A stretch of 64,000 nucleotides of DNA from Planctomycetota bacterium (GTDB taxonomy: Bacteria; Planctomycetota; UBA1135; JADKAF01): the NCBI GenBank assembly GCA_016719295.1, contig JADKAF010000001.1, positions 186,001 through 250,000 of the forward strand, read 5' to 3'. Below, in pieces: positions 24,576 to 34,714 of the stretch (position 1 is the first letter of the stretch; each line of letters opens with the position of its first letter). Both the position numbers and the translations under genes were made by a program. Below the pieces are notes generated by a model. It did no database searches. It saw only the letters and a program-made list of their open reading frames with translations, and was not told the origin of the DNA.

Positions 24576-26249
24576 ATGTCCCTCGTCTCGCCTTCGCGCA
24601 TCGCTTGGCTCTGGCGCTCTCTCGTGGCGCTCCTCTTCCTCGCCGCGGCCTTGCCGTCGGCATCCGCGCAGGAGGACGAGCGCACGCTGCGCATCTTCAT
24701 CTTCGCCGGCCAGTCGAACATGGTCGGCTCGGACTCGAACGCCCAGCACATCGCGCGCTATCCGCCCTTCGCAGGTCTGGACCAGCCGCAGCCGCGCGTG
24801 CGCTTCTCCTACTGCCTCGGCCGCGAGGAGAAGCGGCGCTCGGACGGATGGGTCGAGCTGCAACCCGTGGACAACGTGGTCGGGCCGGAGCTCAGCTTCG
24901 CGGCGAGAGTGTCCCGGCATAGCAAGGCGCCGATCGCGATCGTGAAGATCGCGGCCGGCGGCACGCATCTCGGCGGCGACTGGAACCCCGATCAGCCGAG
25001 CGGCTTCGAGCTCTATCCGCTGGCGCTCGATTGGATCCGGAAGTCGCTCGCGGAGCTCGATCGCCAGAAGGTGCGCTATCGCCTCGAGGGCTTCTGCTGG
25101 CACCAGGGCGAGAACGACATGTTCGAGGACGGCTATCGCGCGAGCTACGGCAAGAACCTCGCGAACTTCGTCGCGCGCTGGCGCGCCGATCTCGGCTCGC
25201 CCGAGCTCCGCTTCTACATCGGCGAGCTCTGCACCAAGACCGTCTGGGGCATGGACAACCGCGCGAACATGCACGCGATCAGCGTCGGGCAGCGCGAGGT
25301 CTGCGAGCGCGATCCGCTCTGCGTCTACGTGCCGACCAATCACGATGCGGTGGAGATCGGCGGCGACGGCGGCCTGCACTACCACTACGGGACGCTCGGC
25401 CAGCTCGAGCACGGAGTGAACTACGCCGACGCGTACTTGAAGAGCATCGGCAAGCTGCCGAGTGGAGCGCGGCCGCTCGCGAGCTGGCCCTATCCGCAGG
25501 GCGCGAAGGTGCAGCTCTTCGTGCTCGCCGGGCATCGCAACATGGAGGGCGAGCGCGCGTTCGTGCAGGAGCTGAAGGGGCCTCGCCTCGCCGCGCTGCG
25601 GAAGGACAACTTCAAGATCGCCTTCAAGTACAGCTTGGGCGGCGGGTTCCGGCGCAGCGCCGGCTGGGAGCCGCTCGGCCCCGCGGGCCTCTACGATACC
25701 TTCGGTCCCGAGCTCAGCTTCGGAGCGCAGCTCTCCTCGAAGCTGCGGGAGCCCTTCGCGATCGCCAAGTTCACGCACAGCGGCTCGCAGCTCCTCGACT
25801 GGACGCCGCAGGGGAGCGAGGCGCCGTCGCGGAACCTCTATCCTCAGTTCCTCGCCTTCGTGCGCGAAGCGCGGCGCGAGCTCGAGGAGCACGGCCACGC
25901 GGTCGAGCTCGCCGGGATCTTCTATCACTTGGGCGAGAACGACATGTCCTTCGGTCCCTATCGCCGGCAAGCAGCAACCTGGCTCGCGCAGCTCATCGCG
26001 CAGACGCGCCAGGACCTCGAGCTGCCCGAGCTGAAGTGGTTCGTGAGCCAACAGGAGCCGACGAATCAAGAAGGGCTGAACGCGATCGACGTGGTGGGCG
26101 AGATCGAGAAGCTCGCCGCTGCGGACCCGCACCTGATCCACAGGAAGCTCTTCGAGCTCCCGGGGCGGGACGAGCAGCTCGTGATCACCACTCCGGGCAT
26201 CGTGGCGCTCGGCGAGAGACTCGCGGAGCACTACCTGAAGCGGCGCTGA
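24576..26249 (+). CDS. Secreted two-domain sialate O-acetylesterase (SASA)-like protein
   Basis: A 557-residue exported protein (signal peptide to about residue 31, PSASAQ). Domain 1 (residues 38-300) is a SASA/SGNH-type carbohydrate esterase: FAGQSNMVG with nucleophile Ser47, IAAGGTHLGG, WHQGENDMF, and HYHYG supplying a catalytic-type histidine. Domain 2 (about 310-557) is a clear duplicate, but the nucleophile motif reads AGHRNMEG, with Arg321 replacing Ser, and WHQGEND has become YHLGEND. Domain 1 should remove acetyl or similar esters from glycans; domain 2 is probably catalytically dead and may bind substrate. It lies 46 bp after the secreted unknown gene and converges with the phosphatase-like gene. 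Confidence 0.88.
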   Translation: MSLVSPSRIAWLWRSLVALLFLAAALPSASAQEDERTLRIFIFAGQSNMVGSDSNAQHIARYPPFAGLDQPQPRVRFSYCLGREEKRRSDGWVELQPVDNVVGPELSFAARVSRHSKAPIAIVKIAAGGTHLGGDWNPDQPSGFELYPLALDWIRKSLAELDRQKVRYRLEGFCWHQGENDMFEDGYRASYGKNLANFVARWRADLGSPELRFYIGELCTKTVWGMDNRANMHAISVGQREVCERDPLCVYVPTNHDAVEIGGDGGLHYHYGTLGQLEHGVNYADAYLKSIGKLPSGARPLASWPYPQGAKVQLFVLAGHRNMEGERAFVQELKGPRLAALRKDNFKIAFKYSLGGGFRRSAGWEPLGPAGLYDTFGPELSFGAQLSSKLREPFAIAKFTHSGSQLLDWTPQGSEAPSRNLYPQFLAFVREARRELEEHGHAVELAGIFYHLGENDMSFGPYRRQAATWLAQLIAQTRQDLELPELKWFVSQQEPTNQEGLNAIDVVGEIEKLAAADPHLIHRKLFELPGRDEQLVITTPGIVALGERLAEHYLKRR

Positions 26250-26274
26250 AGACGCAGCTCGGCGGCGCGAGAGC

Positions 26275-27288
26275 TCAGCTCCAGGGCAGCTCGCGCGCGG
26301 CGAGGCGCAGCACCGGCTCGAGCTTCTCCTGCACGCGCTTCGAGGCGAAGCCTACGAAGCCCGTGCGTCCTTCGGTCGAGAAGGGCGCGCGCAGCGCACC
26401 GAGATCGGAGGCGCGCACGATGGCGCCGGCTTCCTCCGCGATGAGCGCGGTGCAGAGATCGTAGGGATGCGAGGTCAGCGTCGCACGATCGAGGCGCGGC
26501 ACGAGGAGATCGCGGAGATCGGCGACGAAGCGATAGCGGCCGGTCACCAGGCAATGGAAGTGACCCGCGTTCGCGATGTACTGGTCGTCGTAGATCAAGC
26601 GCGGCGAGATGCCCTCGAGCGCTTCGAGCAGACGCACGAAGTCGCGCTGCCAGCGCGCGACGGTCGGGCGTTGCTCGGGCGAGTAGGCGAAGAAGACGAG
26701 GAACGCGTTGTCGAGGCCGGGGAGGTCCGGCGCGCGCAGCGCGCCTTCTTGCGCGAGGGCGTCGTCGGCGAGGCGCACCAGGCGCCGCCGCGCGCCGCGG
26801 CCGCGCCGCGCGGAGAGCACCTCGTAGTGCAAGCGATCGCGAGGCGCGATCTCCGTCTGCACGGCGAGCTCGATGTCGGCGAGGGTCGTCGCCTCGCCGC
26901 GATCGGGAGCGACGCCGGAGAGCACCCACGCGGAGCGCAGGTCGAACATCGCGTTTCGCGTGCCGTCGATGGGATCGAAGAGCAAGCGCGCGCGCTGCGC
27001 GGAGCCCGTGGCTCCCAGCTCGCGGACCCCGATCCCTTCGCAGACGAGCACGAGCGCTGTGTCGCAAGCGCGACCCAGCGCATCGAGGCCCTCGGCGATC
27101 GTGTCCTCGACGAGCGCATCGAGCACATAGGTGAGGTCGCCCGCGCCGACGCCGGCGATCGCGCACGGCCACTGCCCGCTCTCGCCGACCTGATGCAGCG
27201 CGGCGCGCACGCGCCGTTGGATCTCTGCGTGCAGCGCGATCAAGCCGCGCTCGAGCTCGTCCCAGGGCGGCGCGGCGGCCTCGCTCAT
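26275..27288 (-). CDS. Inositol monophosphatase family protein
   Basis: A 337-residue protein of the Mg-dependent, Li-sensitive phosphatase superfamily. The metal-binding motif is LLFDPIDGTRNAMFD, with DPIDGT intact. The upstream glutamate motif is altered (VLVCEGIGVREL in place of the usual GEE). The C-terminal motif reads HPYDLCTALIAEEAGAIV, where WD is replaced by YD. It could dephosphorylate inositol phosphate, a nucleotide such as PAP, or a sugar bisphosphate; sequence alone does not decide. PAP hydrolysis would fit a genome with a sulfotransferase, but that is speculation. It lies 10 bp downstream of trxB on the same strand, so probably cotranscribed. Confidence 0.8.
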   Translation of the reverse strand: MSEAAAPPWDELERGLIALHAEIQRRVRAALHQVGESGQWPCAIAGVGAGDLTYVLDALVEDTIAEGLDALGRACDTALVLVCEGIGVRELGATGSAQRARLLFDPIDGTRNAMFDLRSAWVLSGVAPDRGEATTLADIELAVQTEIAPRDRLHYEVLSARRGRGARRRLVRLADDALAQEGALRAPDLPGLDNAFLVFFAYSPEQRPTVARWQRDFVRLLEALEGISPRLIYDDQYIANAGHFHCLVTGRYRFVADLRDLLVPRLDRATLTSHPYDLCTALIAEEAGAIVRASDLGALRAPFSTEGRTGFVGFASKRVQEKLEPVLRLAARELPWS

Positions 27289-27298
27289 CGCCTGGATC

Positions 27299-28261
27299 TC
27301 AATGCCCTTCGGCTTCGAGGAAGCGCTCGGCGGCGAGCGCTGCTTGGCAGCCGGTGCCCGCGGCGGTGACCGCCTGACGCCAGACCGAGTCGGCGACGTC
27401 GCCCGCGGCGAAGACGCCGGGGATCTTGGTCTCCGGAGTTCCGGGCTTCACCTTCAAGTAGCCCTTGTCGTCGAGGTCGAGCTGGCCTTGGAAGAGATCG
27501 GTGTTCGGGATGTGGCCGATCGCGACGAAGAGGCCGTCGGTCGCGCGTTCGGAGCGCGCTCCCGTGCGCGTATCCGCCAGCACGACCGCGCGCACCTTGG
27601 GCGGGTTCCCGCCGTTGTCGAGCACGTCGACGACCTCGGAGTTCCACACGAAGTCGATCTTCGGATTGTTCAGCGCGCGGTCCTGCATGATCTTCGAGGC
27701 GCGCAGCGCGTCGCGGCGGTGGATCACGTGGACCTTCGTGGCGAAGCGCGTGAGGAAGTTCGCCTCCTCGAGCGCCGAGTCGCCGCCGCCCACGATGCAG
27801 ACGTCCTTCTGCTTGAAGAAGGCGCCGTCGCAGGTCGCGCAGGCCGAGACGCCGAAGCCCATCAGGCGCTTCTCGTTCGCGAGGCCGAGCAGGCGCGCGC
27901 GCGCGCCGGTCGAGATGATCACCGTGCGCGCGAGATAGGTCGTGCCCGCGGAGACGAGCTGGAAGGGGCGCTTGCTGAAGTCGACCTTGTCGACGTTCTC
28001 GTAGACCACCTCGGTGCCGAAGCGTACCGCTTGGTCGCGGAAGCGCTCCATCAGCTCCGGCCCGTGGATGCCCTCGGGGAATCCGGGGTAGTTCTCCACA
28101 TCGGTCGTGATCATGAGCTGGCCGCCGGGCTGCAGGCCGCCGTCGCCCATGCCGGTGAAGAGCAGGGGCTTCAGGTTGGCGCGCGCGGCGTAGATCGCGG
28201 CGGTGTAACCCGCGGGGCCGCTGCCGATGATGATCAAGTCGTGGATCTTTGCGTCGCTCAT
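27299..28261 (-). CDS. trxB: Thioredoxin-disulfide reductase
   Basis: A 320-residue FAD/NADPH enzyme that reduces thioredoxin. The FAD-binding motif IIGSGPAGYTAAIYAARANL is at residues 10-29. The redox-active disulfide is CATC (ACATCDGAFF) near residue 139. The NADPH-binding motif is VCIVGGGDSALEEANFL. The C-terminal FAD motif is GVFAAGDVADSVWRQAVTAAGTGCQAA. All functional residues are present and the length is standard. It sits between the phosphatase-like gene downstream and rho upstream, separated from rho by about 250 bp of hairpin repeats. Confidence 0.97.
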   Translation of the reverse strand: MSDAKIHDLIIIGSGPAGYTAAIYAARANLKPLLFTGMGDGGLQPGGQLMITTDVENYPGFPEGIHGPELMERFRDQAVRFGTEVVYENVDKVDFSKRPFQLVSAGTTYLARTVIISTGARARLLGLANEKRLMGFGVSACATCDGAFFKQKDVCIVGGGDSALEEANFLTRFATKVHVIHRRDALRASKIMQDRALNNPKIDFVWNSEVVDVLDNGGNPPKVRAVVLADTRTGARSERATDGLFVAIGHIPNTDLFQGQLDLDDKGYLKVKPGTPETKIPGVFAAGDVADSVWRQAVTAAGTGCQAALAAERFLEAEGH

Positions 28262-28378
28262 GAGGAGACCGAGAGGAGCAAGAGGTTAGGGCGAGCGCAG
28301 CCGGCTGCTCCGGCTCGCGAGGCTTCATACCTACGCGAGGCCGGAGCGGATCTCCAGGCGCGGGGGTTCGATCAGGCT

Positions 28379-28411
28379 GATCGCCGCGGCCGATCGACGG
28401 CCGCGGCGATC
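28379..28411. terminator. GC-rich 13-bp perfect hairpin downstream of rho
   Basis: GATCGCCGCGGCC (28379-28391) and its exact reverse complement (28399-28411) flank a 7-nt loop. It lies about 105 bp after the rho stop and about 120 bp before trxB in the direction of transcription. It could stop rho transcripts, although no U-tract follows. Confidence 0.55.
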
Positions 28412-28415
28412 GTCT

Positions 28416-28508
28416 CAACGGCGTCAGCCGTTGAACCAGCGAACGTGCCAACGGCGTCAGCCGTTGAACCAGCCAACGTCTCAACGGCGTCAGCCGTTGA
28501 ACCAGCGA
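28416..28508. repeat. Three tandem 33-bp repeats, each with an 18-nt palindrome
   Basis: The 18-mer CAACGGCGTCAGCCGTTG begins at 28416, 28449 and 28482, a constant 33-bp period. Each is followed by a near-identical 15-bp tail starting AACCAGC. Every 18-mer can form a 7-bp stem with a 4-nt loop. The array ends just before the rho stop codon at 28516, so the rho mRNA would carry three consecutive hairpins in its 3' UTR. There are no variable spacers, so it is not a CRISPR array. Confidence 0.93.
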
Positions 28509-28515
28509 GTAACGC

Positions 28516-30429
<1,914 letters not shown>

Positions 30430-30940
30430 GTTGCATGGCGCGGGCCGCGGGCTCGCGCGTGAGGTAAGGGGAGAAGAGGAGAGCGGAGGTTGAGGGCGCC
30501 GAGTCGCAGAGGTCGCGGATCGCGCACGCTCGCGCCAGCCCGTGACGCGAAGCGCGAAGACCCGCCTGGTCGGTCAGCGGCAGCGGAAGAGCGGGAGCGA
30601 TCGAGCGCCCGTGCCGTGGGACTCGGCGATGGGACTCGACGATGGAACTCGTGGGCGGTCGAGCTCGCGGATCGAAAGCGAAGATGCCCGTGTTTCTCTG
30701 GGGAGGGCGTCGAGCCGCCGCGCCGCGCGAGCGCAGGCCTGGCCCGCGCCACGCTCGCGACGGAGCTCGCTCGCACCCGCTCCCCGTTCCAGAGACAAAA
30801 GGCCAGAAGCTCGGGCCAAACGCTCGGGCCAAGGGTTCGGGTCAAAGGCTCGGCCAGTCGCGCGGAGCAGGAGCGCGGGCTGGCGCCGGCTCCGGTGCGG
30901 AGCCTCTCGGGGGCGAGGGGCTCTCTCCGGAAGCGGCGTC
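30430..30940. other. Intergenic region upstream of rho
   Basis: These 511 bp separate coaE (ending at 30941) from the rho start and should hold the rho promoter and leader. No gene with credible coding character was found on either strand. At about 30805-30860 there is a degenerate direct repeat of a roughly 14-16-bp unit of the form GCTCGGGCCAA. No clear promoter or terminator could be picked out. A regulated rho leader is possible but not shown by sequence. Confidence 0.5.
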
Positions 30941-31639
30941 TCAGTCCCGCCGTTCGCGCGCGTCGCGCAGCCACGCGAGCAGTTGCTCGCGCAACGCGGC
31001 GACATCTTCATTGGCGAAGATGCGCTCCGCAAGCCGGCGCTTCACTTCGAGCGGGACCTGCGCCGCCTCGCGCCGCGCGACCTCGCCGGCGTTCCAGCCG
31101 CGATCGGCACGCGCGCGCGCGTCGCGCAGCGCCGCGGGGGTCTCCAGGAAGAGCACGTGGTCGCAGAGGTGGATCCAGCCCGACTCGACCAGCAGGGGGA
31201 CATCGAGGACGACCCAGCGCGGGGTGCCCGACGCGAGTGATCGGCCCTCTTCCTCCTCGAGCGCGGCGAGCATCTGCCGCCGGACCTCGGGGTGGATCAG
31301 CTCCTCGAGCTCGCGCCGCGCGGACGGCGCGGCGAAGGCGAGCTGGGCCAAGGCCGCTCGGTCGACCTGGCCGCACGCATCCAGGACCTGTGGTCCGAAG
31401 CGGGCGAGGAGCGCGCTGCGGACCTCGCCCGTATCCAGGCGCGCGCGCGCGAGGGCATCCGCGTCCAGGCGGAGGCAGCCGGCTTCCTCGAGGACGCGAG
31501 CCGCGGTCGACTTGCCGGAGGCGACCCCGCCCAGCACCCCGGCGATGCGGAGGTGGGGAAAGCGCACCCGCGGCGGCAGCCAGGAGGGCGGCGGGGCGAG
31601 CTCGCGCGCGCGCAGGGACCTGCTGGCTTCGTCGTGCAT
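30941..31639 (-). CDS. coaE: Dephospho-CoA kinase
   Basis: A 232-residue P-loop kinase catalysing the last step of coenzyme A synthesis. Walker A is GVLGGVASGKST (about residues 33-44), preceded by about 25 extra N-terminal residues compared with the usual enzyme. Family motifs follow: LDADALARA (DADxIAH position), IHPEVRRQM (HP in the substrate-binding region), VVLDVPLLVESGW and the lid/Arg region RADRGWNAGEVARREAAQ. The start ATG at 31639 is the nearest in-frame Met; a shorter form beginning nearer the P-loop is possible. Transcribed toward rho, about 510 bp away. Confidence 0.93.
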   Translation of the reverse strand: MHDEASRSLRARELAPPPSWLPPRVRFPHLRIAGVLGGVASGKSTAARVLEEAGCLRLDADALARARLDTGEVRSALLARFGPQVLDACGQVDRAALAQLAFAAPSARRELEELIHPEVRRQMLAALEEEEGRSLASGTPRWVVLDVPLLVESGWIHLCDHVLFLETPAALRDARARADRGWNAGEVARREAAQVPLEVKRRLAERIFANEDVAALREQLLAWLRDARERRD

Positions 31640-32233
31640 CGCAACTCGTCGTGCGTCGCCGGCGCGGCGCGGTCGCTCGCTCCCGCGGCGGAAGGGCGCT
31701 TTCGCGAGCGGCTGGAAACTCGCGCCGGGCCGCGAGATAGTAGCGAGCCGATCCGCGCCTGTCGCGCGGCTCGGGCGAGGAGTTCCTCGCGCGTCGCAGC
31801 GCGCGGAAAGTCCTTGCTCGGCCCATTTGCGATGGGTAGAACGCGCGCCTCGCAGACCCTCGTCCCAGCGCCCCGCGCCGCCCCTCGGCGGACGCGCTAC
31901 GGGCGTCGTGTGACCGGGGCTTGCGGACCGCTTTCTCCCGTCCCTGCTTACTCCCGACCCGCCAGCTAACTCCCGACCCGCCACTCGCCACCCCGCGTTC
32001 GCAGCGAGACGCACGGCCTATCGGCTGGGCGCGCTCCCTCGGGAACGCGTGGACCGACCCGCTCCTCGACGCTCTGAACCGCCGACCAACCGACCGAGCC
32101 ATCGTTCCGCCGCCGCGCGGATCGGCAGCGAGCTCGGAGAACGGACGCGGCTCTTGGCGTCGGAGCGCTGGAATCGGTCGGTCGCCGACTCCTGATGAGC
32201 CCTTCTCCTCGAGCAGTCCCCGGAGGACTCCTG
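31640..32233. other. Divergent intergenic region
   Basis: This 594-bp spacer between coaE (minus) and the membrane coiled-coil gene (plus) has no convincing gene. It holds a weak sigma70-like element for the plus strand (TTGCTC at 31814-31819, 17-bp spacer, TAGAAC at 31837-31842). A direct repeat ACTCCCGACCCGCCA occurs at 31950-31964 and 31969-31983. Near its end, GACTCCTGATG occurs twice: at the alternative start 32195 and at the preferred start 32234. Confidence 0.45.
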
Positions 32234-34714
32234 ATGCTTCAGCCCCGGAAGACGGCGTCGCCCTCGCATGCCGAACGCGGAGTGTCGACCGTCGGCGCTT
32301 CGTGGTTCGTGCTCTTGCTGCTGCTGACGCTGTTCTGCTTCGCTTGGTACCTGGACTCGACGATGCGCCTCCAGGAGGACTCGCGCGAGCGCTTGCGCCA
32401 AGACCAGCAGCTCGCCGCGCGCAAGGATCGCACTGAGTACCGGAAGGCCCAGCTCAAGGCGTTGAGCCAGGTGATCGGCGCGCGCTCCGCGCTGCCGACG
32501 CTGCCCGGCGCTCCGGATGAAGGCGGGACGACCGCGACGCGCGTGAAGGACCTGAAAGCCTTCGCCGAGGACCTCGCGAAGTACGCGCAGCCGATCTTCG
32601 ATCGCGGCACGCCGTCGTCGAAGCACAAGCCGGACTTCTACCTGAAGCGCCTCTTCGACGAGGACGGGATGATCCCGCCGAAGTCGCCGGTGCTCGGCGT
32701 GAGCTACGACGAAGAGGCGTACCGCGCCGCGTCGGACAAGAAGACCGCGGGGCTCGCGGTGATGACCGAGCTGCGCAAGCTCTTCTCGACGCCTTTCGGC
32801 GGCGAGACCTCGGATGCGAAGAACGCGACCGACGGCGAGCTGGCGATCAAGTTCCGCGATCTGCGCGCGCAGTGGGCCACGCTCTACGACGCCGTCGCGC
32901 GCAACGTGACCGGCGACGACGCGGTCTCGGAGCAGAAGGCGATCGACGCCACCCGCTCCGCCGGCGCGGGCGATGCCTGGGCCCCGACGATCTCGCTGAT
33001 CGAGATCATGCAGCAGATCTCGCTGAAGTACGCCGACCTGCAGCTCGACACCGAGCGCCTGCGCGCGGCGTGGGAAGTGGCCCACGGCGGCGTCGAGGCG
33101 CCGGCCGATGCCGCTTGGAACGATCTGCGCCGCGCCGCGCGCGTCCTCCAGACCGGCGACAAGGCCGGCTGGGACCAGAAGCTCGCGGAGGCGCGTCAAG
33201 CCGAGCGCGAAGCGCTGAAGACGGCGCTGGGTGCGGCATACGGCGCGGCCGGTGTCGGCGACGAGCAGGTCGATGCCTTCGTCGCGGCGCGTCTCGCGAT
33301 GCAGCCCGCGGAGCTGGTGCTCTCGATGCTCGACGGCAAGGCGCCGGAAGCGGGCGCGGAGGTGACTCCGAAGCCCTTCGCGCCGCTCAGCGACGCCGAG
33401 AGCCAGGCGCTCGAAGCCGCTCGCCGCGACTTCGCCGAGCGCGATTCCGAGATGAAGCGAGTCGAGGGCCAGCTGGGCTGGAGCGACGGCAAGCCGCGCC
33501 TCGGCAGGCGCCTCGATCTGCACGTAGATCGCCTCGCGCAGATCGAGCGCTACGGGCGCGTCGCGTCCTTCTTCACCGAGAAGCGCGGCGAGAGCGAGAC
33601 CTACGCGTTCTCGACCGAAGGCTATCGCGTGTACCTCGGCGAGCGCGCCAATGCGCTGAAGTCCGGCTTCCAGCGCGTGCTGGAAGACCTGCGCCGCGAG
33701 GCGGTGGCCTTCGATGAGCGCTATGCGACGACCTTCGCCGCGAACGCCGGTCTGCCCGAGGATCTCTACACCGATCCCAACGAGCGCAAGACCGCGAGCG
33801 TCGGTGGCGAAGCCAAGGACACCGCCGAAGCCTACGCCCTGCCCTTCGGTGCGGCGCGCGGCTCCGCGGATCTCGACGCGGTCGTGAAGACCGGCATCGG
33901 CGACCTGACCAAGGTCGTCGAGCTCGCGAAGGCCGAGACGGCCGCTCTCGATACGAAGCGCACGGGCGAGATCGAGCCTGCGACGCAGAAGACCGAGAAG
34001 AGCGTGCGCGATCGCGGTCAGCGCCTCGCCGGTCTCCTCGTGTCGGACGCCATCGAGACGGTGTTCCCCGACGTCGCGAAGGGCCAAGTGCTCCAGGCCC
34101 CGGCGGGCCCGGTCGCCTCCGTGCGCGTCTCCGGTTCGGGCTCGCTCTCGGCCGTCGCGTTCATCGACCTCGACGCGGGCGACAACCTGCGTCCGGGGAT
34201 GACCTTCTTCGTGGTCGAGCCGCTCCCGCTCGGCGCGAAGCGCGTGAAGGCCGTCGCCGTCGTCGATCGCATCGGCGCCGAAGGCGAACCGTCGCGCGTG
34301 CAGCTCGCCTATCTCCCGGGCATCGATCCGCTGACCCACGCGGTCGTGCGCGGCGACGTCCTCGAGAACTCCGTGTTCAACTCGACCTACCGCCGCAACG
34401 TGATGATCGTCGCTCCGGAAGGGGAGAGCTACAGCGCCCTCGCCGTCCAGGACGTCATCGGCAAGCTGAACTTCACCTTCCAAGACGCGATCGACGAGAA
34501 CACCGACATGGTGATCCTCACCGGCAGCCGCCGCGACTCGCTGCGCGCGATGGCGCCGAGCGAGGAAGGCGAAGCCAGCGACGAGAAGCCCTGGTTCCAG
34601 GAGAACCCGCTCTTCCAGGAAGCCGAGCGCCGTGGTCTGAACGTCTTCTTCTTCGAGGATGACGTGCGGGTCCGCGTGCCGAGCGTCCCGCGCCTGACGG
34701 GAGGTGCGCGATGA
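32234..34714 (+). CDS. Membrane-anchored coiled-coil protein, first of a coupled pair
   Basis: An 826-residue protein of no recognised named family. One membrane helix near the N-terminus (ASWFVLLLLLTLFCFAWYLD, about residues 20-40) puts most of the chain in the periplasm. Residues ~45-580 are mainly helical with coiled-coil character, interrupted by Ala/Glu-rich linkers. Residues ~600-760 form a beta-rich module: KGQVLQAPAGPVASVRVSG, VAFIDLDAGDNLRPGMTFFV, VKAVAVVDRIG, THAVVRGDVLENSVFNSTY. An alpha/beta tail holds GKLNFTFQDAIDENTDMVIL. The last ~50 residues are acidic. The module recurs in the next gene. Start 32234 is preferred over 32195 because GGAGGA lies 7 nt upstream. Confidence 0.85.
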   Translation: MLQPRKTASPSHAERGVSTVGASWFVLLLLLTLFCFAWYLDSTMRLQEDSRERLRQDQQLAARKDRTEYRKAQLKALSQVIGARSALPTLPGAPDEGGTTATRVKDLKAFAEDLAKYAQPIFDRGTPSSKHKPDFYLKRLFDEDGMIPPKSPVLGVSYDEEAYRAASDKKTAGLAVMTELRKLFSTPFGGETSDAKNATDGELAIKFRDLRAQWATLYDAVARNVTGDDAVSEQKAIDATRSAGAGDAWAPTISLIEIMQQISLKYADLQLDTERLRAAWEVAHGGVEAPADAAWNDLRRAARVLQTGDKAGWDQKLAEARQAEREALKTALGAAYGAAGVGDEQVDAFVAARLAMQPAELVLSMLDGKAPEAGAEVTPKPFAPLSDAESQALEAARRDFAERDSEMKRVEGQLGWSDGKPRLGRRLDLHVDRLAQIERYGRVASFFTEKRGESETYAFSTEGYRVYLGERANALKSGFQRVLEDLRREAVAFDERYATTFAANAGLPEDLYTDPNERKTASVGGEAKDTAEAYALPFGAARGSADLDAVVKTGIGDLTKVVELAKAETAALDTKRTGEIEPATQKTEKSVRDRGQRLAGLLVSDAIETVFPDVAKGQVLQAPAGPVASVRVSGSGSLSAVAFIDLDAGDNLRPGMTFFVVEPLPLGAKRVKAVAVVDRIGAEGEPSRVQLAYLPGIDPLTHAVVRGDVLENSVFNSTYRRNVMIVAPEGESYSALAVQDVIGKLNFTFQDAIDENTDMVILTGSRRDSLRAMAPSEEGEASDEKPWFQENPLFQEAERRGLNVFFFEDDVRVRVPSVPRLTGGAR

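Noticed and set aside
28416..28508. Possible CRISPR array at the three 33-bp repeats
   Set aside because: Repeats are contiguous with near-identical tails and no variable spacers, and no cas genes are nearby.
30430..30940. Short open frames upstream of rho as small genes or a leader peptide
   Set aside because: They overlap on both strands, are Arg/Ser/Gly-biased and lack ribosome-binding sites; no consistent candidate emerges.
32195..32233. Upstream ATG at 32195 as the start of the first coiled-coil gene
   Set aside because: It lacks a Shine-Dalgarno, while the ATG at 32234 has GGAGGA at proper spacing; the added 13 residues look non-conserved.
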